Below, piece by piece: positions 21,981 through 34,800 of a stretch of 42,427 nt of DNA. How positions within the stretch are numbered: the stretch's first letter is position 1; each line of letters begins with the position of its first letter. A program made the translations under genes and the position numbers. The notes beneath the pieces were generated by a model that had not been told where the DNA came from, did no database searches, and was given only the letters and a program-made list of their open reading frames with translations. Origin of the DNA: Pleurotus ostreatus/Saccharomyces cerevisiae fusant (Eukaryota; Opisthokonta); contig JAMQCK010000185.1 of the NCBI GenBank assembly GCA_024196135.1, positions 1-42,427 of the forward strand, written 5' to 3'.

Positions 21981-22938
21981 ATGAGCGTCAACAAGGACTG
22001 CGTTCGAGGTGAGCGCTCACGCTGTCCTGTACATGTCCGCTATTCCTGACGAGCTCAAGGCGTCCGCTGGGAGGGTACGCCCACCGGCAGAATTGAGAAG
22101 ATCAATGGCGTCGACGCCTACGTCGCGACACCCGAGCAAGACTATCCAAAGGACAGAGTTTTGCTCTTCCTCACGGACCTCTTCGGCATGCCGTTGGTCA
22201 ATAACCAAGTGAGTACGATCAAGGTTCACCGCATATATGCACCAACCACTTTGTTAGCTTCTCGCTGACGACTTCGCCGCCAATGGCTTCAAGACCGTCA
22301 TCCCGGACTATCTGAACGGCGACCCCATGCCCGCGGAGGAGCTCTCGCCTGGGGTTCGTAATATTTAGCCGCTTTTTGAACCTAGCTCATGTACTCCCTA
22401 GGCTACGCGCGACGTCGCGAAGTGGGCCGTCAACCACGGGCCTGATAAAACTCGTCCACCCCTCGACAAGGTCATTGCCGGCCTCAAAGAGCAGGGAGTG
22501 ACGACCTTCGGCGCCGTTGGCTACTGCTTCGGTGGTAGGCTTATATCATCCTCATATATGCGCGACCTCCTCTCACTTATCACCCTTTCCCCAGGCCGCT
22601 ACGTCTTCGACCTCGCCTTCGACGGCGTCATCAAGTGCGCCGCAGCCGTCCACCCCTCGCGCCTCGAGGTCCCCGCCGACATTGAGCGGTACGCGCAGAC
22701 GAGCGTGCCGCTCCTCATCGAGAGCTGCGAGGTCGACCGCTCGTTCCCGCTGGAGGCGCAGGCGAAGACGGATGAGATTCTTGGTGGTGGGAAGTTTGCG
22801 CCGGGGTACAAGCGGGACTACTGGCCTGGCTGCAGGCACGGGTTTGCGGTGCGTGGCGACCCGAGCGATTTTGCGGTGAAGGCGGGGAAGGAGGGCGCGT
22901 TCAAGAATGTTGTTGAGTGGATGGCGACGCACCTGTAA
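21981..22938 (+). CDS. Dienelactone hydrolase family protein
   Basis: Exons 21981-22008, 22060-22208, 22258-22353, 22402-22534 and 22595-22938 give 249 residues, the usual size for the family. It is an alpha/beta hydrolase with a Cys-His-Asp triad: nucleophile Cys in GAVGYCFGGR, Asp in ESCEVDRSF, and His in GCRHGFAVRGD. VLLFLTDLFGMPLVNN and VIPDYLNGDPMP are typical of the fungal branch. Family members hydrolyse dienelactones in aromatic catabolism or other small esters, and the true substrate of fungal cytosolic members is often unknown. The gene has a TATA-box promoter and very short first exon, shared with the truncated copy 1.7 kb downstream, so the pair arose by tandem duplication. Confidence 0.92.
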
Positions 22939-23664
22939 ACTGGCTGATAGGAGAAGCAGAATGAAAGTCATGGGTCTGTCGCTCGCGCTATGTCCAGACT
23001 ATCTGCCCCTCAATCATCGCCTGTTGAAGATTCCCGACAGTCGGGTGGCAATTTCTTCCAAGGTGAGAGCCGTCAGCCTCCAGTAGCCCCGGTGGGCGCA
23101 CCGAGGTAGCGGATGATGTCATCCCTGCCCTCCAACCTCCAGTCCGTCCTTTTCCACCCCCCGCCGGTGAGTTTTCTCCCTTTCTCGGATGCGAGCCGCA
23201 GAGCCCAAGCTCATCGTAATCACAGACGGTCATCTGAAGGCGTCGTCGTGCTCGCTATCCGCATTCCCCGTTCAGTTCGGGAAACCGACGAGGCGAGGAC
23301 CTGCCAGCGCGGGCGAGGACCTGGGGTATGCGACGTGCTACCTTTCCATTGATGCCTTACAACCTCTACATCCTATGCTGCGTCTACGCCTCTCCCTCGA
23401 GGGACTTCTCGAGACGCTCACATCCTCACTAGCACGATAGGGACCGATTCTCTGAAGGGAACGCGCCTACAGTCGGGATGCTCCTCAACTTCTCGACTCT
23501 CCAACGCCATACAGTCGATGTCCGATGGTATCGCAAGCTGAGGCCGCGCGGTCGCACCATGTCCCATGGTTCATCGCTATAAAAGGTGACCTTCGTCCTC
23601 GGAGATGCGCAACCTACCTCGCCTCGCTTCTTGTGTCTTCCAACCCATCATCTCTTCGACTATC
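22939..23664. other. Intergenic between hydrolase copies
   Basis: It contains a 13-bp dyad CCCGACAGTCGGG near 23034 and the TATA box (TATAAAAG, 23578-23585) of the broken paralogue. No gene was seen. Confidence 0.6.
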
Positions 23665-23970
23665 ATGAGCTTCTGCAAGGATTGTGTACGCGGTGGGTGT
23701 CACTTCCTCTTGGCACTCACGGAGGATAACCGACAACGGCGCAGGTGTCCGCTGGGAGGGCACGCCCACTGGCAAGATCGAGAAGATCAATGGCGTGGGT
23801 GCCTATGTCGCGACGCCTAAGCAGGATTACCCGAAGGACAAGGTCCTGCTCTTCCTGACGGACATCTTCGGCATGCAACTAGTCAACAGTCAGGTTCGTT
23901 GTCCTATATTCGAGCTCTGCGGCCATTCATTGACGGTGCTTCGCAGCTCATGGCGCAGCCTTGGCTTCTA
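23665..23970 (+). pseudogene. Truncated dienelactone hydrolase paralogue
   Basis: Exon 1 (23665-23692) and exon 2 (23745-23893) are intact and closely match the gene at 21981 (MSFCKDCVRG, VRWEGTPTGKIEKINGV, VLLFLTDIFGMQLVNSQ), with intron positions conserved. Exon 3 should begin at 23947, but only about 24 garbled bases remain (LMAQPW...) before the sequence passes into AT-rich DNA. The nucleophile, Asp and His regions are absent, so no active enzyme can be made. Confidence 0.85.
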
Positions 23971-25935
23971 GGTTTTGTCAGTCATAGCATACATATATAG
24001 GACAAAACCTACAGTCTACCAGAACAGTTTCTAGCACCCTTGACCTTTCTGTTCTCTAGACCTATCTGTAGTCTTTAGTGATCTTATTTCTAGGTTTTTT
24101 CTGATAGGCTTTCTTCATCTTTCTTCTGCCCTTTCCTGCCTTCACAGCTATGTTATGACCTATATATAATGCATAAGAAGATTGTGTTCATCTCATTCAT
24201 TGACTAGCAATACCATATCACTGATAGAACCTATGGAATTGATCACTGATTTTGCCTAAGCACTACCTCTCATAACAGCTAGTATACTACTGGCTGCATT
24301 GCTTTCGGTCCTACCATATGGAGTAATATTAGCTTATATATCTACCTCAAAGGTCCGAAGCACCTCGTCTTATCCTTCCTACCTATCCAGCCTAACACAC
24401 TCTATGTCACTAGTCTATCTTACCTATCCTACCTCCAATGTTTTACGTCACTGTCCTACTTTAGTCCTTGTCCATGCTATGTTTGTTACTGACTTATGTT
24501 GCTGTTTCAGACCCTATTCGGAACACAATACATATCATACCTGCATACGTACCCGCATCATATCTTCTGAAACACAACAACAAAGTGAGATATACTTTTG
24601 ACTGGCTGAGGCCTGACTCACTTGCTTTTGCAGGTAGGCAGAAAAAGATCCTTGTTACTATCTGCAATTCATCGTGACACAAACTGGCCTTTGTTTTACT
24701 GTCCCACCTTATCAATGTCATGTGATTGACTTATATTACTATCTTACATCGAATATTGCTATTTACTGATGCTGTACGTCTTTCCTATATTAGCTGCCCT
24801 ACTTAGACTTATGCATGTTTTTAAGTTTATAGAAGTTTCTAACCCCTTAGCTTCGTGAAAGATCAGACCATACATACAAGTCTTGATATCATGAGTTGTC
24901 TCATGCGATGCAAAACAACAGACACTATATTTGAGTATATCAGATAGGATTAATGAAAGGAGTGGCAGCATCTTGAGAGAATGATGATAGGGCTACATTT
25001 ACAGCGAATTTATAAAATGTAGGCTAACTTCCTGAACAACTGCAAAGGTATTAGATGTTTCTGGCATAGGTAGAAAGACCTGTTTGGTGTTGTACATAGA
25101 TCTTTCTGGCAACGAGGCCACTAGAACAATCTATGGCATAAGCAATCAGACATTTCTATGGCAGTCGTAACTAGATAGTTCTACAGTCTTACAAACACAC
25201 TTCTAATGTTGGGTGCACAGAAAAATCTGCAACACAAGCTATGTTTCCAGATGCCAAGATACCCGAAAGACCTAGCAATATATCTACAACAACAGAATCC
25301 TCTCAAGGGCATACAAGCCCAGTGGGGGCATAGCATTCTACACGCTCGTTGTATAGAACTTTCTATGCGCTCCTTGCATATAATGTTCTACATGACGAGC
25401 GCACAGAAAGTTCTATACGACGAGCGCGCAGAACGTTCTGTACAACAAGCACTCAGAAAGTTCTGTACGACGAGCGCACAGAAAGTTCTATATCCTCGTC
25501 GTACAGAACTGTCTACACGATGGGTGCGCAGAAAGTTCTACATGCTCGTCGTACAGAACTTTCTATACAATGAATGCGCAGAAGTTTCTGTACAACAAGC
25601 GCTCAGAAAGTTCTGTACGACAAGCGCACAGAAAGATCTATATGCTCGTCGTACAGAACTTTCTACACGACAGGTGCGCAGAAAGTTCTACATGCTCGTC
25701 GTGCAGACCTTTCTAGACAAGGAAAGCGCAGAAGTTTCTGCACGACGAGCGCTCAGAAAGTTCTGTGCCACCGGTGTGTAGAAAGTTCTACACGGTCATG
25801 GCACAGAACTTTCTAGGGGCATAAGAAACATATATAAGTATTCAGAAAAACCTAGAGGATGGAGGTGTAGAACTATCTAGTGCAGGAAAACTCAGGATGT
25901 TCTGGGGAAATGGCATCCAGAACTTCTACCCCCCT
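23970..25935. mobile_element. AT-rich island inserted in or replacing the hydrolase 3' part; origin unknown
   Basis: Base composition drops sharply from GC-rich to AT-rich at about 23970 and returns at about 25930. No transposase, reverse transcriptase or long credible ORF was found. The left edge has a perfect 10-bp stem (AGGTTTTGTC 23970-23979 with GACAAAACCT 24001-24010). Motifs of AGAAC-n-TTCTAG type recur at both ends (for example near 24021, 25808 and 25870). It could be a degenerate non-autonomous element or repeat-derived heterochromatin; the mobile label is an inference from the disrupted gene. Confidence 0.4.
25330..25830. repeat. About 30-bp repeat array dense in GAAnnTTC dyads
   Basis: The core unit is CAGAAAGTTCTGTACGACGA plus about ten bases, in both orientations, with a higher-order period near 180 bp. 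At least 15 GAAnnTTC motifs occur between 25355 and 25814. A 191-codon frame crosses the array but is just the repeat translated. The sequence GAAnnTTC matches a two-pentamer heat-shock-element core; function is not established. Confidence 0.85.
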
Positions 25936-26055
25936 CTAGCCAAGGGGTACCTGTGGGCGAGTTAGTGTGCTGCCCAGGCGATGGACGAAAGGCACGTATC
26001 TGTAAAGCAGTTCGGAGGTGGTGGGATAAATGTGAGGTCGACCGCAGCACATGCG

Positions 26056-26084
26056 CCCTGTCTGCCATGCGTTGACTGACGGGG
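26056..26084 (-). repeat. 29-bp inverted copy of 35936-35964
   Basis: The reverse complement is identical over 29 bases to the stretch encoding PSVNAWQTG at the beginning of the dioxygenase frame. The minus-strand frame here also reads PSVNAWQTG. It may be a relic of a related gene 5' end or a subterminal element signal. Confidence 0.8.
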
Positions 26085-26335
26085 GCCGGCTTTGGTCTAC
26101 TGCTCGTGCTACGCTATGTACGGCATGCGAGGGGCGGTGCTCTTGTGGCACATGGTGCAGGTGAAGGTGAAGACAACGTATATTCATAGCAGGGTGCAGC
26201 GGCATATAAGTACAGTTGGGGGAGGGGGTCAAGAAAATAATACAAAATAGTCCAAAAAAAGGCAGCAGCTCGATATAATGTCCAAGAAAACGCATAAAAC
26301 AAAAACCCACGGCTTGGGCGCGACAGGAGACGGGT

Positions 26336-29300
26336 TTAGACCTCAGTGGAGCGACGGGCGGGGCCAAGGGCCTTGCGCTGGAAGTACGCGAACAGCATGG
26401 CCACGTAGTGCTCGACGATCTTCCCCTCCAACCACAGGAACTGCCTCTCCGACATCCTCGACGCCTGCAAGGCCTCGCGAACGCGCTCAGGGAGGGGCTC
26501 CGCCCAGTCCAGCATGAGGGCGCCCAGGGCAAAGACGTACGGGTACCGCGCCGTCCACTCCTCTGCAACCAACCCTCGGTCAACCTCGCCAGAGCCGAGG
26601 ACCACGAGGATATCGGCGCCGCACGTCTCGGACGGGAAGACTTGGCGAAGGCGATGGTCCTCCTCGGCGGGGGTCAGGAGGAGGGTGCGAAGGCGGCGGT
26701 CGACGTCCTGAAGGTCCTTGCGAAAGATCAGCTCGTGGAGCCGCCAGAGAACGCCTATCATGGTGCGGCGGCAGGGCAGGCGGCCGGGCTGGACGATCTC
26801 GCCTAATGCACGGTAGGGCTGCTGGAGCTTGGCCAATACGGCGCTGAACTTGAAGGTCTGGCCGAAGATAGCGCGAACGGGCGCCATGATCGCTCCCTGG
26901 CGGTTCGAGCCCTCCGCGCGGAACGTGGTGTGTGCGTTGAGGACGTCTTTCCACGTCTGCGCGCTGACGGCGAGGCAGGGTTGCTCCTGTACGACGGGCG
27001 TCCTCGCAGCATCCGGTAGCCGCACGAAGTCCTTCCTGTCGGTGACGGGCGCGCCTTCGGGCTGCACCCAGGTCATGCCCATGGAATGCTTTCGGAACGC
27101 ATCGGGGTCGCGGGGGTTCCTGCGCGCATTCTCAATGGCGCCGTCCTCGAGGGCCAGCCAGACTTGCACAAAGCGCGCGATCTTGGCGTCCGAGTTGGGC
27201 CCCACGAGCGCCGCCGGGAGGGGGAAGGTCCGGTACAAATCACCTGCGATGGCGCCGTCATGGCGCCAGTTGTCGCAGACCATACTACACCAGCGATGCC
27301 ATGGGGGCGGCATGGTAGGCAGGTCGCGCTTGTAGTTGCCTAGATGGTATTATAAGTCAATGTGGTGGGGGAATAGAGAGAGCCCGACTTACGTGAAAGC
27401 ACACCGGTACTGTTCTGCTTGCCCTTCCTGCGCGGGTCGTGGACCCCGACGGGTTTCCAGAGAACCTGTCCCTCGATTCGCTTGGCGATGGGCGGCGCGG
27501 GTGGAGGTGGAGGTGAGGCCGAAGTCGACGCAGCCGGCGTCCCTGAAGTCGAAGTCGACGGCGAAACTGAAGGGGCGGGCATAGCGGATGTTGGCGAGTC
27601 GGCTGATGTCGATGTCGATGTCGAAGCCGTCGCACCCGCTGGAGGCTCAGATGGCCTGGCTGCCGTGCCTCCGAGCCCTAAGCCGCCATCCGTGTCATCC
27701 TCGGCCACAATGAATGCTTCGGGGGGTGGCGGGTCCGCCTCGTAGACGACGTCGGACTGATCCAGATCAACGACAGGCAGATCTACCACCTTGTCCGATG
27801 GGTCGGATGACCCCGAGGGTGCTGCCGGTAGGTCGTCCTTCGGGTCGATACCGTCGATCGGCCAACGCGGCGGCCGCTGCTCCTTCCTCTTGTCGCCGCC
27901 GGCCAGGAGGTCCTCCATGGGGCGTAGGTGCGATGCGCCGTAGACGCGGATGCTCGTGCCCCGGTACGCGTACGGGTCGCGGCCAGTCTCGGGGGTCATG
28001 TCATCGCGGTACGACGAATGTACCGCAATGCACTGCGTCGAGTATCGGTGGATCTGTCGGAGGCGGTCGAAGTGAGTGGGGAGGCCTTCGAAAATGTAAG
28101 GTAAGTTGTCGGGATGCCTCCCAGTCTCCGCCATCTCCTCCGGCGCGTACATCTTCGCCAGCGCGTCTGCATGTGGCACGAGAGTCAAGTCCGGGTCGCG
28201 CAGCCTCTGGCGCAGTGAGCCATCGTAGGGCATGACATGCCAGACCGGCACACTGGCACGATGGAGCGCTTGCACCTCTGCGGGGTCGCAGGTTATCGCA
28301 CCCAAGTAGTAGCGCACGGGCTGCGCTTCGGGTGGGTCTACGAGGCCGGTGAGGATGGGCTGGACTTCGAAGACGAAGTTCATCATGCCCATCAGCTCCA
28401 GCGACAGGCGTTGCAACTCCCTCACCATGAGGTGTGCGCGAGTCCTTGGGGATGGAATCTGGGCCAACCGCGCAAAGATGTGGGCAAGGGCGATCTCCAG
28501 ACCGCGCGCCCAAATGATCGGCGTGGCGCCGTGCCTCTTGCAGAAGTCGATGTACTTGTTTGCCTTCTTCCGCAGAGGTACGATAAGGCGGCGGAGTTGC
28601 TCATGGGCGGCGTCGGTGAGGATGAACGCATCCTGGTCATCGGACAGCCGGTCGTATATCTTGCCGAGCATCAGGTCCGGGGGGGAGTACATGATCTGGG
28701 AGGGATGTGCAGATGATGGGGGCCGCGCAGGGATGCAAGCGAGGTGCCCGGCGAAGTTGGGCATGTAGTATGTAGGAACGAGTGTGACGTCTTCTGCCCC
28801 AAATCGGCAGTCGCGGCGCATGCGTATGCGTTGGGGGACGTCCGGGTCGGGAACATGGGGTAGGTACGCCGCGTTGGGGCTTCCGACGACGTAGTTGGTG
28901 CTCGTGGTGAAGCCGATGATGCGGTAGACGAACGCGGCACCGCCCACTGGACGGAGATGAGCTAGATATTTGCCAAGGATGCGAGGGAGACTTACTGGGT
29001 TCCGCGTCTTGGAAGACGCTTGGGGAAATACCGCCCTCCTCCAGGATGCGGGCGGGGTCGGCGACGCAAGGGCGGGTGGCCACTGGGATCGGCTCTCGGA
29101 CATGGTGAAGAATAGCGCGCAGGTTCTGCGCCTCCTTGCTGGACCTCGACGACTTGTACATGGTGTATGGAACTTGCTGTTGCGATATTAGAAAGCGTAC
29201 CGATCATGAATATTATAAGCACGCACCTGGATTTCCTTCCAAAAACGATTCGTCGTCGGGGGCTTGTAGCTCGCATCCGCCCGGCCCTTCCCCTTCTCCA

Positions 29301-30333
29301 ACGCCCGGGTCTGCCCAGCGCCCTCCGACTCAACCGCCTGTTCGAAGGACATCTCGACGTCCGCTGCCTCTCTGTCGCTGGCTGTGAGCGCAGCCTCGTC
29401 GTCGGCCACCCACACTGGGGGAAAGACGACCCCTTCGGCCATCTCCTGCTTCACGGCGAGTATAAGTCGCCCGCGTTGCTCCTCAGCAAGGTCGACCTCG
29501 TCACGGTCGTCCTCGGATGGTGAGACGGACTGCGCGGGAGTCGAGGGTGCGCCACTAGCAGTCGACGCAGCGTCGGCGGCCGCGGAAGCGCGCAACGCCT
29601 TCGGTGGTCGGACGTCGTCGTGCGCGCTGTCGTACTCCTCGCCCGACACGTCTGCATCGGCGCTCGCCCGCCGTCCTCCCTCCTGACGCTGCCTTTTTAG
29701 AGCCTTGCGCGCAGCCGCCAGTTCTTCCTCCTGCCGTGCAAGGGCGCGTCGCATCGCCGCCATCTCTTCCTCCTGCGCGCGAAAGCGCGCACTTTGCTCG
29801 TCGTCCATGTTCGCGCCGGGTGCGACACGCTCGTTGAGGTTCGCGTGTCGATTTGCACCTGCGACGGCGTCAAGCACATGCTTGATGGCTGCATCGCGGG
29901 CATCCGACCCGTGAGGCGTGCGCACGAACATGCCGTTGTCCAACAGGACAGCGCGGGAGATCGAAGACGTCTGGGAGGAGGCGACGGGTTCGGCTGTTGG
30001 CGATGGGGCGCACGGGGGAGAAGGAGCGCGCGGGGGAGAAAGGGCGCGGGGGGGAGACAGGGCCTTCGGAGGCTTAGGGACAACCGTGTAGAGTCCTTGC
30101 TTCTCCTGCCCGTCTGCGCGCTTGAACTTGAGCCAGTTTTGGAGAGAGTCAAATTTCTTGACGTTCGGCGCGTGCGTCGAGGGGGCGTTCTGTGTCGAGG
30201 GGGCGGCTGACGACGAGGCGGCGGCGGGATCTATGGCGGGAAGAGCGGACGAGGCAGGTGCCGGACTGGGCGGGAGAGAGGAGAGAGGGGAGGATGTCTG
30301 GGAAGGGGTGCGCGAGCGCGTCGAGGGGGCCAT
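26336..30333 (-). CDS. KDZ-element accessory protein, 1281 residues, unknown function
   Basis: Exons 30333-29227, 29176-28996, 28946-27393 and 27339-26336 keep phase throughout. Residues 1-130 are Ser/Pro/Ala-rich with SPPRALSPPRAPSPP repeats. Residues 176-218 form a charged coiled coil (FRAQEEEMAAMRRALARQEE region). An acidic Ser-rich stretch follows. The middle part (about 400-760) is ordered, with YVVGSPNAAYLPHVPDPDVP and ANKYIDFCKRHGATPIIWARG. A long disordered Pro/Ser/Thr linker (about 800-930) leads to a C-terminal domain (about 950-1281) starting NYKRDLPTMPPPWHRWCSMV and rich in Trp and charged residues. No nuclease, helicase or protease motif was recognised. Its divergent position beside the transposase suggests a role in the element's life cycle. 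Confidence 0.8.
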
Positions 30334-31865
30334 GGTACTGAGATGAAACTTGAGGATATACGTGGGGGTGGTGATGCCGGTGGAGGCGGTGTCGACCTGC
30401 TTGGCGGCCTCTTGAGAAACTCGTGCGGCTAACAAATGCTACACGAGCCGATCGCGCGCCTAACAAATGGCACGCGAATCTGACCAGGTATGGGAAAGGG
30501 AGTTGAGTGCCGGGGAGGCGGCGGCGGAGACTAAGATGTATAGTTAGCGCGCGTCAACTGGATCGCTACGACTTACCAGAGAGCGACGCGCTTCGTATAG
30601 CGCGCGAACGGGGGCGATAGGCGCTGAAGAACGTCGGTCAGTTTTTCGAGTGCAAGTCAAATAGCCACGTACCTTGTTGTCTCTCAGCGACACGTGCGGA
30701 GACGCCGAAGGGAGGGAGGGAGAGAGGGAGGGAGGCGCGGACGCGAAAGACGCAGCGGCGGTGAGCGCGTTAGAGGATGTGGGAGGAAGGAGAAATGTTA
30801 TGTTTGGTTGTGCTTGCGGCCGGCTCGCGGCCGGCCTCGGCACTTGCCGAGCGGAGCTGCCCGGCACGAGGAGCCGTCAGAAAGTTCTGAACTCCCACCA
30901 CCCTGCCCCGTCGTCACCCGCCTCTCCGACTCTCCCTTCTTCCTTCGCCCCTCTAATCTCTCTCGACCATGCAGCAAGCCCGCAGGATACCGGCCCTCAT
31001 GTGTTAGGGGGCCGGAGCGTTGTCTCACCCTCATTTGTTAGGGGGCTTGAGTCAAGAAAACAACGTGTCCCCTACTCCCTTCCGACCTCGCGAAGTGTCC
31101 AAAGACGCTGTTTCTCCAGTACTCCTTGCCGGGCCACAGTGCACCAGGGAGTGGGCTCTTGATCCCTGTCGTTTCTTCGATGTGAGTCTCTTACTTTTGC
31201 TGTTTTTGCGGGGCGTTTACTCACGAAGTCACCAACATCCTGGCGCGGCCGAGATTTCCCATATTCGCATAGGCATGCACGCATCGCCTGCGCGAGGTGA
31301 CACCGTACGTATCGCGCTACACGTTTTGCAGGTGACGTGTGCTTACGACTCTAGATGCTGCCCTCTGATGCGCGCCTTTAAGCCACTTGGTGACAAAAAC
31401 GCTGGACATTCTCGGATACGGACGGTACGTTTCTCGTTGAGATCGCACAATATGAGCTCTCTAATGCCCCCCGACTAAGCAGTCATTCCTTCGCCGTACG
31501 TGCACAACCTGGAAAGAACGCTGTACACGGCGGGGGGACGAGCGATGGAGTCCCAGTGCGCGGCAATGCGTCAAGTCACGGCGGCATCCCATTCCGGCAC
31601 CCTCGTCCACTATTTCGATACCTACAGGCGCCGGTATCGTTGCCAGTGGAGTGCGCATATACCTGCGGCATATCTTCACCATAGGGCGCATGCATAAGGT
31701 GCGCTTGTCGCCGTAGAAAGGCCTCCGAGCAGAGCGCTTAATCTGTTTCCGTGCAGTTTGCTTCCATTTTGCTTCCGCGCGGGGCAGGCACTGCGTCGAC
31801 GCGGAGCCTGATCCCTCCATCGATTATCATGGGCGACTGCACCCAATCCTTCTGCACCAACCACG
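30334..31865. promoter_or_regulatory. Divergent promoter region between accessory gene and KDZ transposase
   Basis: About 1.5 kb without a supported gene. It contains a near-exact direct repeat CTCATGTGTTAGGGGGC/CTCATTTGTTAGGGGGC at about 30997 and 31029. Several short frames are open but lack motifs. It is assumed to drive transcription both ways. Confidence 0.5.
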
Positions 31866-34800
31866 ATGGGAATGCGGCGTAGGGTCACGAAGGCGCAACG
31901 CTCACAAGCCGCTGCACGTTTAGTGGGCCCAAATACTGTCGCGCGATCACCCGCCACATCCGCGGCGGGCCCTAGTGCGCCCAGCGCCTTTCCGCTCACC
32001 CCTCGCAAGAATCGCGATACCCAGGCTCTTCCGTACGAACCTCCAACCACTCCGGTGAGGAGGACAACGGCGGGCGGGACCTTACGAGGGACAAGCGGCA
32101 CCGGGCTGACGCCCCAGTCGGTGAAGGTCCAGCGAACGCGGGCGAAACGCAACAGCAGCCCTGTGCGAGCCTTCAGGAGCTTCGGTCGAGGGTATCAAGA
32201 GCAGGCAACATCGCGAGCGCTACCCACGCAGATCGGGTTCGTTCTCGGTGTGCCCCCGTCGGATAACTCGAGCTCGAGCGAGGAGGAGGACGGTGATTGG
32301 GTCGATGAGCCACACAATCCCGTTGTTAGCGCGCAGGAAGATGTGGAGGAGGACGAAATCGATGCAGGGAAGACCGCGCGCCGTGAGGCTTATCGCAAGA
32401 AACGACTCGAGACCACAGCGCGATGGACAAAGGAAGTCCTGCCCAAGCTTCGAGGACCGTATATGAGGCTGCTCACGGAAACTAAGAATCTGCGCGACCC
32501 ACCCCGTCGCAAAGAGCCAACGAAGGGGGTCTGTACGTGCGGGGGCAAGGCCATACTCCGCCTATCCGTTGTCGTCTTGCGCATGAGTGGTAAGTACCCT
32601 CAATGAGCGCATCGTTGTTCTATAACTCATGTTTGCTATAGATGTCGGGCGCGTAGATATAAACAGCTGTCATTGTCGCCCCGCCGCAACCCAACTCGTC
32701 GAAGTCGGACTGTTCCCCTGCGCTCCGTACCGGCCCTCACTCGCCATCGACATCAACGTTCTCGACTTCGTACGCCTGCTCTTCCTCAACATCTCTCCCA
32801 ACGTCACTGCTTGGTGCAAAGCGATGGAATTATTCCTGATTGCGCGGTCTCACAAGCTACAGTACTCGGTTCGTACAATCTGACATTGGCGTGCCATCAC
32901 TAACAATGCTTGCAGGACAACTTGCGAAAGCGATTCGGGTACGCCCTGCTATGGTTCACCCACCTGCACAACCAAGTCCAAGTTCACGTCGATAACTTCA
33001 TTCGACAGCCAGAGCTGGCTACTGCGCCCGCCCCTCTCGACAATGTCGATGATGACGACGACGGCGACTTGTCTTTCGGCGCGCCTCCATCCTCGCCAAC
33101 GCCTGCGGGGCGGCCTACTGCCTCTACGAGAAGCCCGCCATCACCGGCGTCACCATCCGTCGGACAGCGGCGCAAGCGTCGGGATGATAGCGACGAGCTG
33201 CTCCACAACGAGGGCGGCGCCGGCGAAGGCGACGAGGCTGTGATCCTCGCCGAGCCGACCGAGTACCTTCGCGGGCGCTGCGCCGCATGTTTCGGCAGCA
33301 ATCGTCGGCTCAGCGCATCACAAACCAGCGCGCCTGATTCGATCGTCGCCCTGGACGCCTGCTTCTCGCAAAAGCACAATTTGCAAACTCGCGACCCCGC
33401 TTTTCTTCATCCGGCTAGCATCATGCTCGACGAGGCGACGCTTGATGCGGCGGAGAAGCGGGTGGATGCGGCACGCGGAGGGAGGAAACCGCCGCGTAAA
33501 CGCTCAGGGGGTGCACGGAGCGCTGAGAATCATGAAGAGGAGCTGGTCGGCATTCGTGTACCTGCGGATGCTCTGCGCAACTGCGAGGAAAGCTTCACGG
33601 CTGCGCAGGAGTCTATCGCGAAGGCGAACGTAGGCAACCACGACGTGACGGCGGTAATGGCCTTGATCTGTCGCCACGACATTCCCCTCTTCTGGGCGAA
33701 CATGACAACCCCGGGCGAGAAGCAGTACTACGCGGTTGCCCTGATGGACGCGCTCATGGAGAACTTGCCGGACGATTGGCGTGTCGGCGTCTTGTACGAC
33801 ATCGCCTGCCAGATGCACGCCAGCGCCGTGCGCTACGGAATTTTCGCCAAGTATCTGCACCGGCTGCAATTCGCGGTGTCCATTTTCCACGCGTTCGGGC
33901 ATGACTGGCCCTGCCAGATCATCTATCACCCTCGGAAATGCTTGGGGTTTGGGTTGACGGATGGCGAAGGGTGCGAGAGGGTTTGGTACTCAATAAGCAG
34001 GCTCATACCATATCTGCGAGTCGCCGGTGTAAGCCCTGCGTCCTAAGTTGTCGCCGTCGCGCCTAACTGACTTCACCAGTACCACCTCCGACTTTACACG
34101 CTGAACGGACAGATCGCCTTCGCCACCAAGGAAGCCGGCGCAAACATGGGCGCATGGTTGAGCCGCAAGGCCCGCAACCTTGAGGGAAAGCGCGCCGAAG
34201 CCCTCCGCATGATCGCCGATTCGGGGGAGGCTGGTAGCGATCCGGCCGTCGTGAGGGCAGAATGGGCTGCCCAGGTGGAAGAGCAGACCAAGCCGCTGCC
34301 TAGTAAGCCCTCGCGCACCACCGCGAAACTTTCCTGACCCCCATTGCAGAGCAGAGCAAGGATCTTGGCCAGAGGGAGGTTGAGAAAGCCCTCCATCTCC
34401 TCGGCGAGCGTCAGGAGGCGGAGAAAGCCGTTGACAGGCTCCGGACCGCCGCCGAGGGTAAGGATCTTGGTCTGGAAGGCCAGGCAGAGCTTCAGCTCGC
34501 CGAGGCGAACCTCCTCGCTGCGAAGGCGCGGTACGAGAACAAGGTTGCGGAGCTTGGGGTCGTGGGGCAGAGGCAGCTGCGTCGCTTGACCAAGAGCCAG
34601 CTGCTGCATGTGCGCGCGAACGGCTTGGTTTTGCTTCGACGCGCGCAGGTCGGGATCATGAAGCAGAAGATGGAGGTCGAGCGTGTCGTTCGCTCACACC
34701 GGAACAAGAATGGCGGTAGCGGTAAGTGGCTCACCAAAGCCCGCCGGTTCGACATGCGTTGACTGGTTCGCAGAGAGGCGCCTGCACAAACATATCAAGA

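Noticed and set aside
25206..25781. 191-codon open frame with repeats such as RKFCTTSAQKVLY
   Set aside because: It follows exactly the DNA repeat period of the AT-rich array; no start context or homologous domain was seen.
23970..25935. Repeat-induced point mutation as the cause of the AT-rich island
   Set aside because: No recognisable ancestor with C-to-T changes was found, and the RIP process is chiefly an ascomycete one.
27340..29103. Plus-strand open frames overlapping the 1281-residue gene
   Set aside because: They are antisense shadows of a high-GC coding region and lack splice continuity or motifs.
34752..34764. 13-mer CATGCGTTGACTG shared with the 29-bp inverted repeat
   Set aside because: It lies at the branch-point region of a transposase intron, where GTTGAC-like sequence is expected, and is short enough to be coincidental.
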